Source: Sphingomonas yunnanensis (lineage in GTDB: Bacteria; Pseudomonadota; Alphaproteobacteria; Sphingomonadales; Sphingomonadaceae). Taken from it: a stretch of 64,000 nucleotides of DNA. Below the pieces are notes generated by a model. It was not told where the DNA came from, searched no databases, and saw only the letters and a program-made list of their open reading frames with translations. Position 1 is the stretch's first letter. Each line of letters opens with the position of its first letter. The translations under genes were made by a program, and so were the position numbers. Below, piece by piece: positions 25,746 to 35,250 of the stretch. The DNA lies in NCBI RefSeq assembly GCF_019898765.1, contig NZ_JAIOKB010000003.1, forward strand, positions 434,001 to 498,000. The letters run 5' to 3'.

Positions 25746-27913
25746 GCGAAGCTCCCGTCGACGCAGCCCTGCGCGAAGGCGTAGAGCCGCGCCATCTTGT
25801 GGTTGATCGAATCGCGCCCGGCGCTGCCCTGATGGCCGGCGGCGAGGTCGGTGAGCAGCAGCGCGGGCGCGCGCGCGGTCGAGGCGGCCCGGACCGCCGC
25901 GACCAGCTTGGCGGGCTCCCAATAACCGACGCGATCGTCCTTGAGCCCGGCGGTGGTGAACAGCGGCGGGTAGGCTGCCGGCCGCACGTTCTCGTAGGGC
26001 GAGATGCTCAGCATATAATCATAGTCGGCCACGCTCGACAGCGGGTCGCCCCAGTCGGGGCGGAACAGCGGCACCAAGGGGTGGTCGGCGTCGCTCATCG
26101 TGTTGAGCATGTCGACGAAGGGCACGGTCGCGATCACCCCGGCCCAGAGCGTCGGCGCCAGGTTCATCGCGCCGCCCACCAGCAGCCCGCCCGCGGACAG
26201 GCCGTAGGACACGATGCGGTCGCGCGCGGCATGGCCGGTCGCGGCGAGATGCTGCGCGCAGGCGATGAAGTCGGTGAAGCTGTTGCGCTTGTGGTGGCGC
26301 CGCCCGTCGAGGAACCAGCGCCGGCCCTTCTCCGCGCCGCCGCGCACGTGCGCGATCGCGTAGTTCCAGCCCTGCTCGACCAGGACGGTCGGCGCGACGT
26401 CGAACAGCGCCTCGCTCGACACGCCATAGGCGCCGTAGCCGTAGAGCAGCAGCGGGGCGCGCCCGTCCGCGCGCGCGCCGCGGCGCGTCAGCAGCGTGAT
26501 CGGGACGCGCTCGCCGTCGGGGGCGGTGGCGTAGAGCCGGCGCACGGTGAAGCGCGCGGGGTCGTAGCCGGCGAGCCGCTGCGTCGCGACCGTCGTCACG
26601 CGCGCGCTCGCGAGGTCGACCGCGACCCAGCGCGGCGGTGCGGCGGGGGTCTCGATCGAGGCGCGGCAGGTCGGCGCGGCATAATCCTGCTCGGCCGGCA
26701 CGGTCAGCGCATAAGCGTCGCCGGCGAAGGCGACCTCGCGCGCGGCGCCGCCGGGAGCGAGCAGCATCAGCCGAGGCAACGTGTCGCGGCGCTCGACCCA
26801 GGCCAGCGCGCGACGGAACGGCACCAGCTGCAGGATCTGCGTGCCGGCGCGATGCGGCACCAGCGTGCCGGTCTCGGCGAAGCTGCGACGGTCGAGCCGG
26901 GCGACGCGGCCGTCGATCGTCTGCTCGTCCTCGATCAAGGCGACCAATGCGCCGTCCCACTCGTCGATCGCGTAGCGGCGCCCGGGCGCGCGCGGGCGGA
27001 CCAGCGCGGGGGCGCGCTCCTCGGCGTCGGCGGCGACGAGCCGCACCTCGCTCGTGTCCGGGCCCGAGAGCGTGATCGCGACGAAACCGTCCGCCGCGGT
27101 GCGCGCGATCGCCATGAAGATCGCGGGGTCGTGCTCCTCATAGACCAACACGCGCTCGCCGCCGGTCGCCGGCGTGCGATACACCCGCGTCGGCCGGTTG
27201 CGTGCATCGCGCCAGATCCAGAACAGCCATCGCGACGACGGCGAGAACACCAGTCCGCCATAGCCATAGGCGTCGGTGTCGACGACGACGCGCACCGCGC
27301 CGCTGGCGAGATCGCGCACGCACAGCCGATGCCGGTCGTTGCCGCCGACGTCCTCGGCCCAGGCGTAGAGGCGCCCGTCCGGGCTGACCTGCTGCCCGGT
27401 GGTGCGATAATAGGCCTCGCCGCGCGCGCGCTCATTCTCGTCGAGCAACAGCTCGATCGCTCCGGTGCCGGCGCGGCGGCGGGTGTAGCGCGGGTGCGCG
27501 CCCGCGCTCGCGTCGACGCTATAGGTCCAGCCGCCGCGCGTGACGTCGGGTTCGCCGCCGCCCAGCGGCGCGCGCGCGTCGAGCGCGGCGACGAAGCGGC
27601 GCTCCGTGGCCGCGACGCGGTCGAGCATCGCGCCGGCATAGGCGTTCTCGGCGAGCAGATGGTCGCGGATCGCGGGCGGCATCGTCGCGATGTCGCGCTG
27701 CCCGTGGGGCGGGACGTATTTGAGCCAGGCGTAAGGATCCTCGCGCGTCCGCCCGAGCTGGTGGCGCAGCAGCGGCACGCGCAGCGTCACGGGCGGCATC
27801 GGCAGAGCGGCGCCCGCAGCGCGCGCCGGACCCTCGCTCGCGGCGAGCAGTGCCGTCGCACCGGCGCCGACGAGGAAGCGCCGCCGCGCGCGATCGGTCG
27901 GAGAAGAGGGCAT
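25742..27913 (-). CDS. S9 prolyl-oligopeptidase/oligopeptidase B-type peptidase, Tat-exported
   Basis: This is a 723-residue serine peptidase of family S9A. A twin-Arg leader (RARRRFLVGAGATALLAASEGPARA) comes first, then a beta-propeller domain of about 400 residues (HQLGRTREDPYAWLKYV at its start), then the alpha/beta-hydrolase domain. The latter has the nucleophile in SYGLSAGGLLVGG, Asp in LKDDRVGYWEP and His in AGHQGSAG. Oligopeptidase B usually reads GGSAGG; here it is GLSAGG. It cleaves short peptides, often after basic residues or Pro. ATG 27913 is preferred over an in-frame TTG at 27922. It forms an operon with the deacetylase and is divergent from TBDR 3, suggesting joint use of an imported peptide-like ligand. 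Confidence 0.85.
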   Translation of the reverse strand: MPSSPTDRARRRFLVGAGATALLAASEGPARAAGAALPMPPVTLRVPLLRHQLGRTREDPYAWLKYVPPHGQRDIATMPPAIRDHLLAENAYAGAMLDRVAATERRFVAALDARAPLGGGEPDVTRGGWTYSVDASAGAHPRYTRRRAGTGAIELLLDENERARGEAYYRTTGQQVSPDGRLYAWAEDVGGNDRHRLCVRDLASGAVRVVVDTDAYGYGGLVFSPSSRWLFWIWRDARNRPTRVYRTPATGGERVLVYEEHDPAIFMAIARTAADGFVAITLSGPDTSEVRLVAADAEERAPALVRPRAPGRRYAIDEWDGALVALIEDEQTIDGRVARLDRRSFAETGTLVPHRAGTQILQLVPFRRALAWVERRDTLPRLMLLAPGGAAREVAFAGDAYALTVPAEQDYAAPTCRASIETPAAPPRWVAVDLASARVTTVATQRLAGYDPARFTVRRLYATAPDGERVPITLLTRRGARADGRAPLLLYGYGAYGVSSEALFDVAPTVLVEQGWNYAIAHVRGGAEKGRRWFLDGRRHHKRNSFTDFIACAQHLAATGHAARDRIVSYGLSAGGLLVGGAMNLAPTLWAGVIATVPFVDMLNTMSDADHPLVPLFRPDWGDPLSSVADYDYMLSISPYENVRPAAYPPLFTTAGLKDDRVGYWEPAKLVAAVRAASTARAPALLLTDLAAGHQGSAGRDSINHKMARLYAFAQGCVDGSFA

Positions 27914-28086
27914 GACGGTCAAGGATCCTCGCGCGCTGCGTCGGCGCCGACGCTAGGGCCAGGCCGGCGCGTGCCGCAATCGCGCGTGAAGGAATGGCCC
28001 GATCGCGACGGCGATCGGCCCTGTCCGCGCGGCCACGCCGCAAGAAACAGCGTCAACTACGATCTCCGACGGCATTGTTGAAAAGA

Positions 28087-30327
28087 ATGGGGGCGGCGAT
28101 GCGCACGATCGTTTCACAACTCGCGGGGGCGAGCATCCTGGCAGCGGCAGCGGTGACGCTTGCGAGCACCACCGCGGCGGCGCAGACCGCATCCACCGCG
28201 ACCGACGCGACCGCGGACGGGAGCAGCGAGCGCGAGATCGTGGTCACCGCCACCAAGCGCGACGAGGCCGCGAGCGACGTCGCCGGATCGGTCTCCGCGG
28301 TGACGCAGGAAAACCTGCAGCGGCTCAACGCGCAGAGCCTATCGGACTATATCACGCGCGTGCCGGGCGTGGTCTTCAACGACTATCAGCCCGGGGTCTC
28401 CGAGGTGGTGATCCGCGGCGTAGCCTCGACCACCTATCACGAGGCCAACCAGGCGACGACGGGCTATTACATCAACCAGATCCCGCTGGTGGAGCCGGGC
28501 TTCCCGCTCGTCATCCCCGACGTGGACGCGTTCGACGTCAAGCAGGTGGAGGTGCTGCGCGGTCCGCAGGGCACGCTGTTCGGCTCCTCGTCGCTGGGCG
28601 GCGCGGTCAATTACGTCGTCAACGAGGCCGATCCCGCCCGGCTCGACGCCGGGGCGGAGGGCATCGTCTCGAGCACGCGGCGCGCGGGCGAGGCGAGCTA
28701 CGCCGCCAAGGCGATGGTGAACGTGCCGCTGGTCGACGACAAGCTGGCGGTGCGGCTGGTGGCGTTGCAGCGCTACGACGCGGGCTATCTCGACAACATC
28801 GGCACCGGCGAGAAGGGCAGCAACGACCTGCGCGTGCGCGGCCTGCGCGGCTCGGTGGTGTGGCAGCCGGGCGCGACGACCAAGCTCGCCGCGCTGGCGA
28901 TGTACCAGGAATATGACCTCGACGATCAGACCTACGTGCTGTTCGGCGACAACCCCAAGACGTTCGAGCGGAACACCAACGTCGACGAATATCAGGACAC
29001 CGAGATCCAGCTGTACAGCCTGCGGCTCGACCAGGAGCTCGGCTTTGCCAACTTCACCGCGATCGGCAGCTACACGCAGAAGAAGGCCGATCTGGCGTTC
29101 GACGATTCGATCTTCCTCGGCATCGACGCGCGGACCGGCACGCCGCAGCTCTCCAGCTCGATCGGCAAGTCCACCACGTACTACGGCGAGATGCGGCTGG
29201 CCTCGAGCGGCACCGGGCCGTTCACCTGGCTGATCGGCGCCAATTACACCAGGCTGCGGTCCGACTCGACCGACGGCGCGCGGCTCGACGGCATCGCCGA
29301 CTATATCGACGCCAACCCCGGCGACTTCGACGGCCAGCCCAGCAGCGTGATCGCGCCGGGCGACCTGCTGCGGCGCACCGTCAGCACCAACCGCGTGCGC
29401 GAGATCGCCGCCTTCGGCGAGCTGGCCTACACCTTCTTCGACCAGGTGACGCTGACGCTCGGCGGCCGCGTCTTCCAGTATGAATCACGGCCGCGGTTGC
29501 AGTTCCTGCCCAACGCCGCGCTGATCGCGCCGTTCGACTATCAGCCCGGCTCGCAGAAACAGTCGGGCTTCGTCCCCAAGGTGTCGCTCGCCTACAAGCC
29601 GAGCGACCGCTTCACGCTCTACGGCCTCTACTCCGAGGGTTTCCGCATCGGCGGCGTCAACGTCTACAGCGCGGCGTCGGGCACGCCGCTGACGTTCGGC
29701 AGCGACAGCACGCAGAATTACGAGGTCGGCGCCAAGTTCGAGCTGGTGCCAGGCGCGATGTCGTTCGACATCGCCGCGTTCCACATAAAGTGGAACGACA
29801 TCCAATCGCGGCTGTTCACGCCCGTCACCTTCGACGCCTATACCGTCAACGGCGGCGGAGCGAAGATCGACGGTGTCGAGCTGTCGCTGGTCTTCCGCCC
29901 GACATCCAATCTGACCTACAGCGCCAACGTCACCTACAATGACGCGCGGCTCTCCGGCCTGCTGCCCGACAGCAACGCGGCAGGAGGCGGATACGCCGCG
30001 GGCACGCAGCTGCCCGGCGCCTCCGATTGGATCATCGCCAACCAGCTCGACTGGGAGCTGCGCGGCTCGCCGCTGCGGCCGCGCATCGGCATCGCGCACC
30101 GCTATCTGTCGGCGGCACCGGTTGCGTTCGGCGCGACGCTGCAGAAGGGCGACTACAGCCTGGTCGATCTCAACGCGGCGATCCGGCTCGGCGACGGCAT
30201 CGACGCCGGGGTGTTCGCCAAGAATCTCTTCGACACCTACGGCATCCTCAACGCGCCCTTCTCCTTCGCCGGCAGCGTGACGCGGCCGCGCACGGTGGGC
30301 GCCAACCTGCGCTTCGCGCTGCGGTGA
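28087..30327 (+). CDS. TonB-dependent outer-membrane receptor 3
   Basis: The receptor is about 746 residues. A signal peptide ends near TTAAAQ, followed by REIVVTATKRDEAASDVAGS, a plug with VLRGPQGTLFGSSSLGGAVN and a C-terminal barrel ending in GANLRFALR. ATG 28087 is the first plausible start; ATG 28099 has a better GGGGG ribosome site and may be the real one. It is divergent from the S9 peptidase-deacetylase operon, and an AraC gene follows on the same strand at its stop. No clear copy of the LysR palindrome is seen in the 173-base divergent region, so it is probably controlled by the AraC protein. Ligand unknown. Confidence 0.9.
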   Translation: MGAAMRTIVSQLAGASILAAAAVTLASTTAAAQTASTATDATADGSSEREIVVTATKRDEAASDVAGSVSAVTQENLQRLNAQSLSDYITRVPGVVFNDYQPGVSEVVIRGVASTTYHEANQATTGYYINQIPLVEPGFPLVIPDVDAFDVKQVEVLRGPQGTLFGSSSLGGAVNYVVNEADPARLDAGAEGIVSSTRRAGEASYAAKAMVNVPLVDDKLAVRLVALQRYDAGYLDNIGTGEKGSNDLRVRGLRGSVVWQPGATTKLAALAMYQEYDLDDQTYVLFGDNPKTFERNTNVDEYQDTEIQLYSLRLDQELGFANFTAIGSYTQKKADLAFDDSIFLGIDARTGTPQLSSSIGKSTTYYGEMRLASSGTGPFTWLIGANYTRLRSDSTDGARLDGIADYIDANPGDFDGQPSSVIAPGDLLRRTVSTNRVREIAAFGELAYTFFDQVTLTLGGRVFQYESRPRLQFLPNAALIAPFDYQPGSQKQSGFVPKVSLAYKPSDRFTLYGLYSEGFRIGGVNVYSAASGTPLTFGSDSTQNYEVGAKFELVPGAMSFDIAAFHIKWNDIQSRLFTPVTFDAYTVNGGGAKIDGVELSLVFRPTSNLTYSANVTYNDARLSGLLPDSNAAGGGYAAGTQLPGASDWIIANQLDWELRGSPLRPRIGIAHRYLSAAPVAFGATLQKGDYSLVDLNAAIRLGDGIDAGVFAKNLFDTYGILNAPFSFAGSVTRPRTVGANLRFALR

Positions 30328-30422
30328 GGGGCGGGGCGGCGGCCGTCGTCGCGGGGCCGTCCCGCGGGCTTGTCGCGCAGCGGTGCGCGTGGCAGCTTTA
30401 CGACGATGGACCAGCCAGCATC

Positions 30423-31175
30423 GTGACCGGGCCGGATGCCCGTGCAGCACCACCGGTGCGCGGGCTCACCGACGAATATGGCGCGGGCTTCGTCGACCCG
30501 ATGCACGCGCACGACTGGATCCAGGTGCTGTACGCCTGCTCGGGCGTGATGTCGGTGGAGACGCCGTCGACCAGCTTCGTCGTGCCGCCGCAGCGCGCTC
30601 TGTGGCTGCCGGCGGGGCAGCGTCACGAGGTGTCGTGCCGCGGCCCCGTGTCGCTGCGCACGCTCTACGTCGACCCAACGCTCTACCCCGATCCGCCGCC
30701 GTGCCGCGTGATCGAGGTGAGCGACTTCCTCAAGGCGCTGATCCTCAAGGTCGTGTCCTTCGGCGCCGACTATGACGCGGAGGGCCATAACGGGCGCATC
30801 GTCGCGGTGCTGCTCGACGAGATCGCCGCGATGCCGCTGGCTCCCTATGGCGCGGTGATGCCGGCGGACGCGCGCCTGCTGCGGGTCTGCCGCGCGATCC
30901 TCGCCCAGCCGGCGGACGACCGCGACGTCGATGACTGGGCGCGCGTCGCTGGCATGGGGCGGCGCACCTTCACGCGCGCGTTCAAGCGCGAGACCGGGAT
31001 GGGGCTGGCGGTGTGGCGGCAGCAGGTGCGGCTGATGGAGGCGCTGTCGCTGATGGCGGCGGGGCGCTCGGTCACGACGATCGCGTTCGACGTCGGCTAT
31101 GACAGCCCGAGCGCCTTCACCGCGATGTTCCGCCGCGCCTATGGCGTACCGCCCAGCCTCTACGCGCTGCCGTGA
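30423..31175 (+). CDS. AraC-family transcriptional regulator (cupin + HTH)
   Basis: The product is about 250 residues. An N-terminal cupin-like sensor domain (MHAHDWIQVLYACSGVMSV, LWLPAGQRHEVSC) is followed by a C-terminal AraC double helix-turn-helix (VDDWARVAGMGRRTFTRAF, VTTIAFDVGYDSPSAFTAMF). No ATG precedes the conserved domain. GTG 30423 gives a normal family length, and GTG 30324, which overlaps the TBDR stop as GTGA, is the alternative (283 residues). It probably regulates the adjacent TBDR 3 and perhaps the esterase downstream. Confidence 0.8.
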   Translation: MTGPDARAAPPVRGLTDEYGAGFVDPMHAHDWIQVLYACSGVMSVETPSTSFVVPPQRALWLPAGQRHEVSCRGPVSLRTLYVDPTLYPDPPPCRVIEVSDFLKALILKVVSFGADYDAEGHNGRIVAVLLDEIAAMPLAPYGAVMPADARLLRVCRAILAQPADDRDVDDWARVAGMGRRTFTRAFKRETGMGLAVWRQQVRLMEALSLMAAGRSVTTIAFDVGYDSPSAFTAMFRRAYGVPPSLYALP

Positions 31176-31302
31176 CGCGGCCCGCGCGCGCGCATGATCG
31201 GCCCGCGCGGGTAGGGGCGGGGGGCCCCGAGCCGTGCGAGAGCGACGGGCGAGAACGGGACAGCGCGACGGGCCGCCAGCGCCCGCGCGAGGAGCAGGAC
31301 GC

Positions 31303-32274
31303 ATGACTCTCACCACCGAGGCGCTCGCCGCGCACGACGACGTCGATCCCGATATCCGCCGCTTCGTCGTCGCGCTCAACCACGGCTATGGGCAGTTCTC
31401 CGACTTCGCCGCGCTGCCGCTGCTCGAGCGCCGGGCCGCCGCGGAGGTGGTGCGCGCGCCGTGGCGCGCCGGCGGGCCGGGGATGGCGGAGACGCGCGAC
31501 GGCACGCTCGCCGGCTGCCGCGCGCGCTTCCATTACCCGGGCACGAGCCGGACGCCGCGGCCGGCGCTGCTGTACGTGCACGGCGGCGGCTGGACGATGT
31601 TCAGCATCGACACGCATGACCGTCTGATGCGCGAATATGCCGCGCGCGCCGATGTCGTGGTCGTCGGGATCGACTACAGCCTGGCGCCCGAGGCGCGCTT
31701 CCCGGTCGCGCTCGACGAGGTGGTCGCGGCGTATCGGGAGCTGCGCGACGGGGCCACCACGCACGGCATCGCGGCGGACCGGATCGCGGTGGGCGGTGAC
31801 TCGGCCGGCGCCAATCTCGCGGTGGCGATGAGCCTGCGGCTGCGCGACCTGGGCGAGCCGCTGCCCGCCGCGCTGCTGCTCAACTACGGCGCCTTCGATC
31901 CCGCGCCGACGGCGAGCTACGCGCGCTACGACGGCCCGGCCTATATGCTGACGATCGCGGAGATGGACCAATTCTGGCGCGCCTATGCCGGCGAGCCCGC
32001 GACGCTCAAGGACCCGCTGGTGGTCCCCGCGCGCGCCGACCTGACCGGCCTGCCGCCCGCGTTCGTGACGATCGCCGAGTGCGACATCCTCGCCGACGCC
32101 AACCGCGCCATGGCGGAGCGGCTCCATGCCGCCGGGGTCGCGGTCGAGGCCTGCGTCTACCTCGGCGCGACGCACAGCTTCCTCGAGGCGGTGTCCGTCT
32201 CGTCGCTGGCCGACGCGGCGTTCGACGACGCCGCGCGTTGGCTCGCGGCGGTGCTGCGGCACGCGAGAGCGTGA
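31303..32274 (+). CDS. HSL-family alpha/beta hydrolase (esterase)
   Basis: The 323-residue product is a hormone-sensitive-lipase-type esterase. It has the oxyanion motif LLYVHGGGWTMF, the nucleophile elbow VGGDSAGANLA, and the catalytic Asp and His in IAECDILAD and GATHSFLEA. No signal peptide, so cytoplasmic. AGGAG lies upstream of ATG 31303. It overlaps the downstream PaiB-like gene by 4 bases. Likely acts on small esters or amides; the substrate is not determined. Confidence 0.85.
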   Translation: MTLTTEALAAHDDVDPDIRRFVVALNHGYGQFSDFAALPLLERRAAAEVVRAPWRAGGPGMAETRDGTLAGCRARFHYPGTSRTPRPALLYVHGGGWTMFSIDTHDRLMREYAARADVVVVGIDYSLAPEARFPVALDEVVAAYRELRDGATTHGIAADRIAVGGDSAGANLAVAMSLRLRDLGEPLPAALLLNYGAFDPAPTASYARYDGPAYMLTIAEMDQFWRAYAGEPATLKDPLVVPARADLTGLPPAFVTIAECDILADANRAMAERLHAAGVAVEACVYLGATHSFLEAVSVSSLADAAFDDAARWLAAVLRHARA

Positions 32275-32855
32275 GCTTCGTACCGCACTCACCCGACGAG
32301 ATCGGCGAGCTGATCCGCGATTACCCGCTCGCCTGGGTAGTGTCGGACGACCATGACGCCACGTTGCTCCCGCTCGTCGCCGAGTGCGACGCGGACGGCA
32401 GGCTGGTGGCGCTGGTCGGCCATTATCCCCGTCGCAACCCGCAGGTCGCCGCCTTCGAGCGCGACCCGCGCGCGCTGATCCTCTTCCGCGGCCCCGAAGG
32501 CTATGTCTCGCCGCGGCTGGTCTCGAACCCGACCTGGGGCGCGACCTGGAACTATGCCGCGCTGCGGATCGTCGCGACGATCACCTTCGTGCCCGAGGAG
32601 ACCGACGACGCGCTGCGCCGCCTCGCCGCACAGCTCGAACCTGCGGGCGGGTGGCGGCCCGAGCAGATGGGCGCGCGCTTCGACGAGCTCGCGCGCCACG
32701 TCGTCGCCTTCCGCGCGCGGATCGCCTCGTGCGAGCCGCAGTTCAAGCTCGGCCAGGACGAGCGCGCGGCGACCTTCGCCGAGATCGTCGCCGGGCACAC
32801 CGACGCGGCTCTGGTCGCCGCCATGCTGAGGAACCGCCCCGACGATGCGAGTTGA
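32271..32855 (+). CDS. PaiB-type FMN-binding protein
   Basis: This 194-residue protein is of the FMN-binding negative transcriptional regulator (PaiB) family. The split-barrel signature is visible as LILFRGPEGYVSPRLVSNPTW, with WNYAALRIVATITFV following and a GGW motif later. The Bacillus founder represses sporulation and protease genes; most homologues are probably flavin-binding enzymes or sensors. GTG 32271 overlaps the esterase stop (GTGA), so the genes are coupled. Function here is open. Confidence 0.75.
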   Translation: MSFVPHSPDEIGELIRDYPLAWVVSDDHDATLLPLVAECDADGRLVALVGHYPRRNPQVAAFERDPRALILFRGPEGYVSPRLVSNPTWGATWNYAALRIVATITFVPEETDDALRRLAAQLEPAGGWRPEQMGARFDELARHVVAFRARIASCEPQFKLGQDERAATFAEIVAGHTDAALVAAMLRNRPDDAS

Positions 32856-32894
32856 CCGCGCCCCTGCCCGCCTGAGCGCCAGCGCGGCGGTCGC

Positions 32895-34133
32895 GTGCTG
32901 AGCGGCCCCTCCGCGCGGATCCTCGCCGGGCTGGTGCTGGGGCTGGTCGCGGGGGCGCTGCTGGCGGGCAGCGCGGCGGCACCCGCGGTCGCCGGTGTGG
33001 CCAAGCCGGTCGGCCGATTGTGGCTCGACTCGCTGACGATGACGGTGGTGCCGCTGGTCTTCTCGCTGCTTGTCACCGGGGTGATGCGCGCCGCCGAGCA
33101 GGCCGCGGGTGGACGGCTCGCGGCGCGCGCGTTGGGCTGGTTCGCGCTGCTGCTGCTCGCGGCGGCGCTGGTCGGCGCCGCGGCCACCGCGCTGCTGCTC
33201 CAGCTCGTGCCGCTGCCCGCGGCCGCGGCGGCGCTGCCCGCAGCCGTGAGCGGGTCGGGGCCGGCGGTGCCCGCCGCGGCCGACTGGCTCGGCAGCATCG
33301 TGCCGACCAACCCAGTGCGCGCCGCGGCCGAGAGCGCGATGGTGCCTTTGGTCGTTTTCGCGCTGCTGTTCGGCCTCGCCGCCAACGGGATCGAGCCCGG
33401 ACCGCGCGCGGCGCTCGCGCAGGTCTTCACGGGCGTGGCGCAGGCGATGCTGCGTATCGTCGGCTGGGTGTTGTGGGTGGCGCCGCTCGGCGTGTTCGCG
33501 CTCGCGATCGGGGTCGGGCTTGTGCTCGGCGGAGGCGCGGCGGGGGTGTTGGCACATTATGTCGCTGTGATCGTCGGCGTCGCGCTCGCCTCGATCGCGC
33601 TCGCCTATGCCGCGGCGGCGGTGCTCGGGCGGATCAGCCCGCTTGGTTTCGCGCGCGCCGCGCTGCCGGCCCAGGTGATCGCGGTGAGCACGCAATCATC
33701 GCTCGCCTCGCTGCCCGCGATGGTGGCGGCGGCGCCCGCGCTGGGCATGCGCGACGAGGCCGCGGGCGTGGTGCTGCCGCTCGCGGTGTCGCTGTTCCGC
33801 GCCACCACCGCGGCGGCGAACGTCGCGGTGGCGACCTATCTCGCGGCGGTGCACGGCGTCGCGCTCGGCGCGGCGACGCTGGGGCTGGGCGCGGTGGTCG
33901 CCGCGACGGTGAGCGTGGCCGCGGTCGGGCTCCCGGCGCAGGTGTCGTTCTTCGCGGTGATCGCGCCGGTCTGCCTCGCCATGGGCGTGCCTGTGACGCT
34001 GCTGCCGCTGTTGCTGGCGATCGAGACGGTGCCCGACATCTTCCGCACTCTAGGGAACGTCACCGCCGACCTGGCGGTGCTGCGCATCGTCGGCGTGCGC
34101 GACCTTGGCCCGGGATCGTCACCCCCGACTTGA
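32895..34133 (+). CDS. Dicarboxylate/amino acid:cation symporter (DAACS family)
   Basis: The 412-residue inner-membrane protein has about eight hydrophobic segments plus re-entrant loops. The DAACS hallmark STQSSLASLPAM and a C-terminal transport motif region (FFAVIAPVCLAMGVPVTLL) are present. Relatives carry glutamate, aspartate, C4-dicarboxylates or other amino acids with H+ or Na+. The GTG at 32895 gives a normal N-terminus. It follows the PaiB-like gene by 39 bases and probably ends the operon that starts with the AraC or esterase gene. Confidence 0.85.
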   Translation: MLSGPSARILAGLVLGLVAGALLAGSAAAPAVAGVAKPVGRLWLDSLTMTVVPLVFSLLVTGVMRAAEQAAGGRLAARALGWFALLLLAAALVGAAATALLLQLVPLPAAAAALPAAVSGSGPAVPAAADWLGSIVPTNPVRAAAESAMVPLVVFALLFGLAANGIEPGPRAALAQVFTGVAQAMLRIVGWVLWVAPLGVFALAIGVGLVLGGGAAGVLAHYVAVIVGVALASIALAYAAAAVLGRISPLGFARAALPAQVIAVSTQSSLASLPAMVAAAPALGMRDEAAGVVLPLAVSLFRATTAAANVAVATYLAAVHGVALGAATLGLGAVVAATVSVAAVGLPAQVSFFAVIAPVCLAMGVPVTLLPLLLAIETVPDIFRTLGNVTADLAVLRIVGVRDLGPGSSPPT

Positions 34134-34362
34134 TCGCCTAAAGGGCGCCAGGTGCGACCGCTTCTGGGGCGTCCGCCAAGACAGGGCAGACGCCGCAAAC
34201 GCTTAAACCAAGGAAGCGCGATCGCTTCGTGGCACCTTCAGTGGGCCTAGGCACCGATAGGATCCAGTGGGTAGAATTCAGAGGCGGGCAGAAGCCTTTG
34301 AACGACCGCTTTCAAGCCTCCGCTTCCTCACAGGCAAGAGGTCAGCACCTTTACCAATTCAG

Positions 34363-35250
34363 CTACCGCATCACGCACCGAAAACCCATGTGGGAGGCCG
34401 TAGTGTCCTTCGGTTGAGGCCAGCGCGCGGCGGGGCGGTAACGCTGGCAATACTCCGGAGCGCATAGGTGTGACCCCCCTTTGGCCACGTACCGGTCCGT
34501 GACCGGATCAACGGCCGAACCTCCACAACAGCGAGGCGCTTTCGCGCTCTCATCGGCATCCGTGTAGCGGTCGGCTGTCCATTCCCAGACATTGCCAATC
34601 AGATCGTAAAGCCCATACCCGTTTGCGGGATAGCTCCGCACCTGCGCTGTCCGCGTTCGATGCGGCGGCGCCGCATTGTGCCAGGGAAAGATACCGACCC
34701 AGGTTTGTGCCATCCGGCGGCCCTCTGGCATGAAGTCGTCACCCCAGGCATATGGAGCGCCCTCGAGACCGCCTCGTGCCGCATATTCCCATTCGGCTTC
34801 AGTCGGCAGTGACTTACCCGCCCAGGCTGCATAGGCCGTGGCATCGGAATGCGCGATGTGGACGACGGGGTGTCTCGCAAGCTGTTCGATCGAGCTGCCG
34901 GGGCCGAGCGGATGCCGCCAATCGGCACCGAGGACGAACTGCCACCAGACCGGATCGCCCTCAAGCTCAACCGGATGAGTTGGCGGCACGAACACGATCG
35001 AGCCCGGCGCAGCGAGAGCGGGGTCCATGCCTGGATAGTCGGTCGGATCAGGCGGGATCTCGGCGAACGTGACGTGTCCGGTCGCCTTCACGAAGCGAGC
35101 GAACTGCGCGTTCGTGACCGGCGTCTCGTCGATCCAGAAGCTGTCCACCTCGACCTGACGAACCGGACGTTCGTCCAGGTAGAAGTCATTCGATCCCATT
35201 GCGAACTTCCCCGCAGGAACGCGCTTCATGCCAGCGTGCCGGCTCCTCAT
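34363..35250 (-). CDS. Formylglycine-generating enzyme (SUMF1-type sulfatase activator)
   Basis: The 295-residue product is a FGE-sulfatase domain protein that oxidises the active-site Cys of sulfatases to formylglycine. Family landmarks are VPAGKFAMGSN, ETPVTNAQFARFV, LPTEAEWEYAARGG, GNVWEWTAD and the active-site segment GGSHLCAPEYCQRYRPAAR, holding the two copper-binding catalytic cysteines five residues apart. The ATG overlaps the stop of the upstream sulfatase as ATGA, so the enzyme and its client are made together. It has no evident signal peptide, so maturation probably takes place in the cytoplasm before export of the folded (Tat) sulfatase. The two nearby sulfatases both have the CxPxR site it needs. 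Confidence 0.92.
   Translation of the reverse strand: MRSRHAGMKRVPAGKFAMGSNDFYLDERPVRQVEVDSFWIDETPVTNAQFARFVKATGHVTFAEIPPDPTDYPGMDPALAAPGSIVFVPPTHPVELEGDPVWWQFVLGADWRHPLGPGSSIEQLARHPVVHIAHSDATAYAAWAGKSLPTEAEWEYAARGGLEGAPYAWGDDFMPEGRRMAQTWVGIFPWHNAAPPHRTRTAQVRSYPANGYGLYDLIGNVWEWTADRYTDADESAKAPRCCGGSAVDPVTDRYVAKGGSHLCAPEYCQRYRPAARWPQPKDTTASHMGFRCVMR

Noticed and set aside
27914..28086. LysR palindrome between the S9 peptidase and TBDR 3
   Set aside because: Only unpaired CGCAA/TTGCG halves are present, and no arm pair has the required spacing. This unit has its own AraC gene.
34280..34375. tRNA-like text on the minus strand (GCGGTAGCTGAATTGGTAAAG...)
   Set aside because: The first part is the end of the formylglycine-enzyme gene (stop TAG at 34363-34365). 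No cloverleaf with acceptor and T stems can be built, so the resemblance looks accidental.
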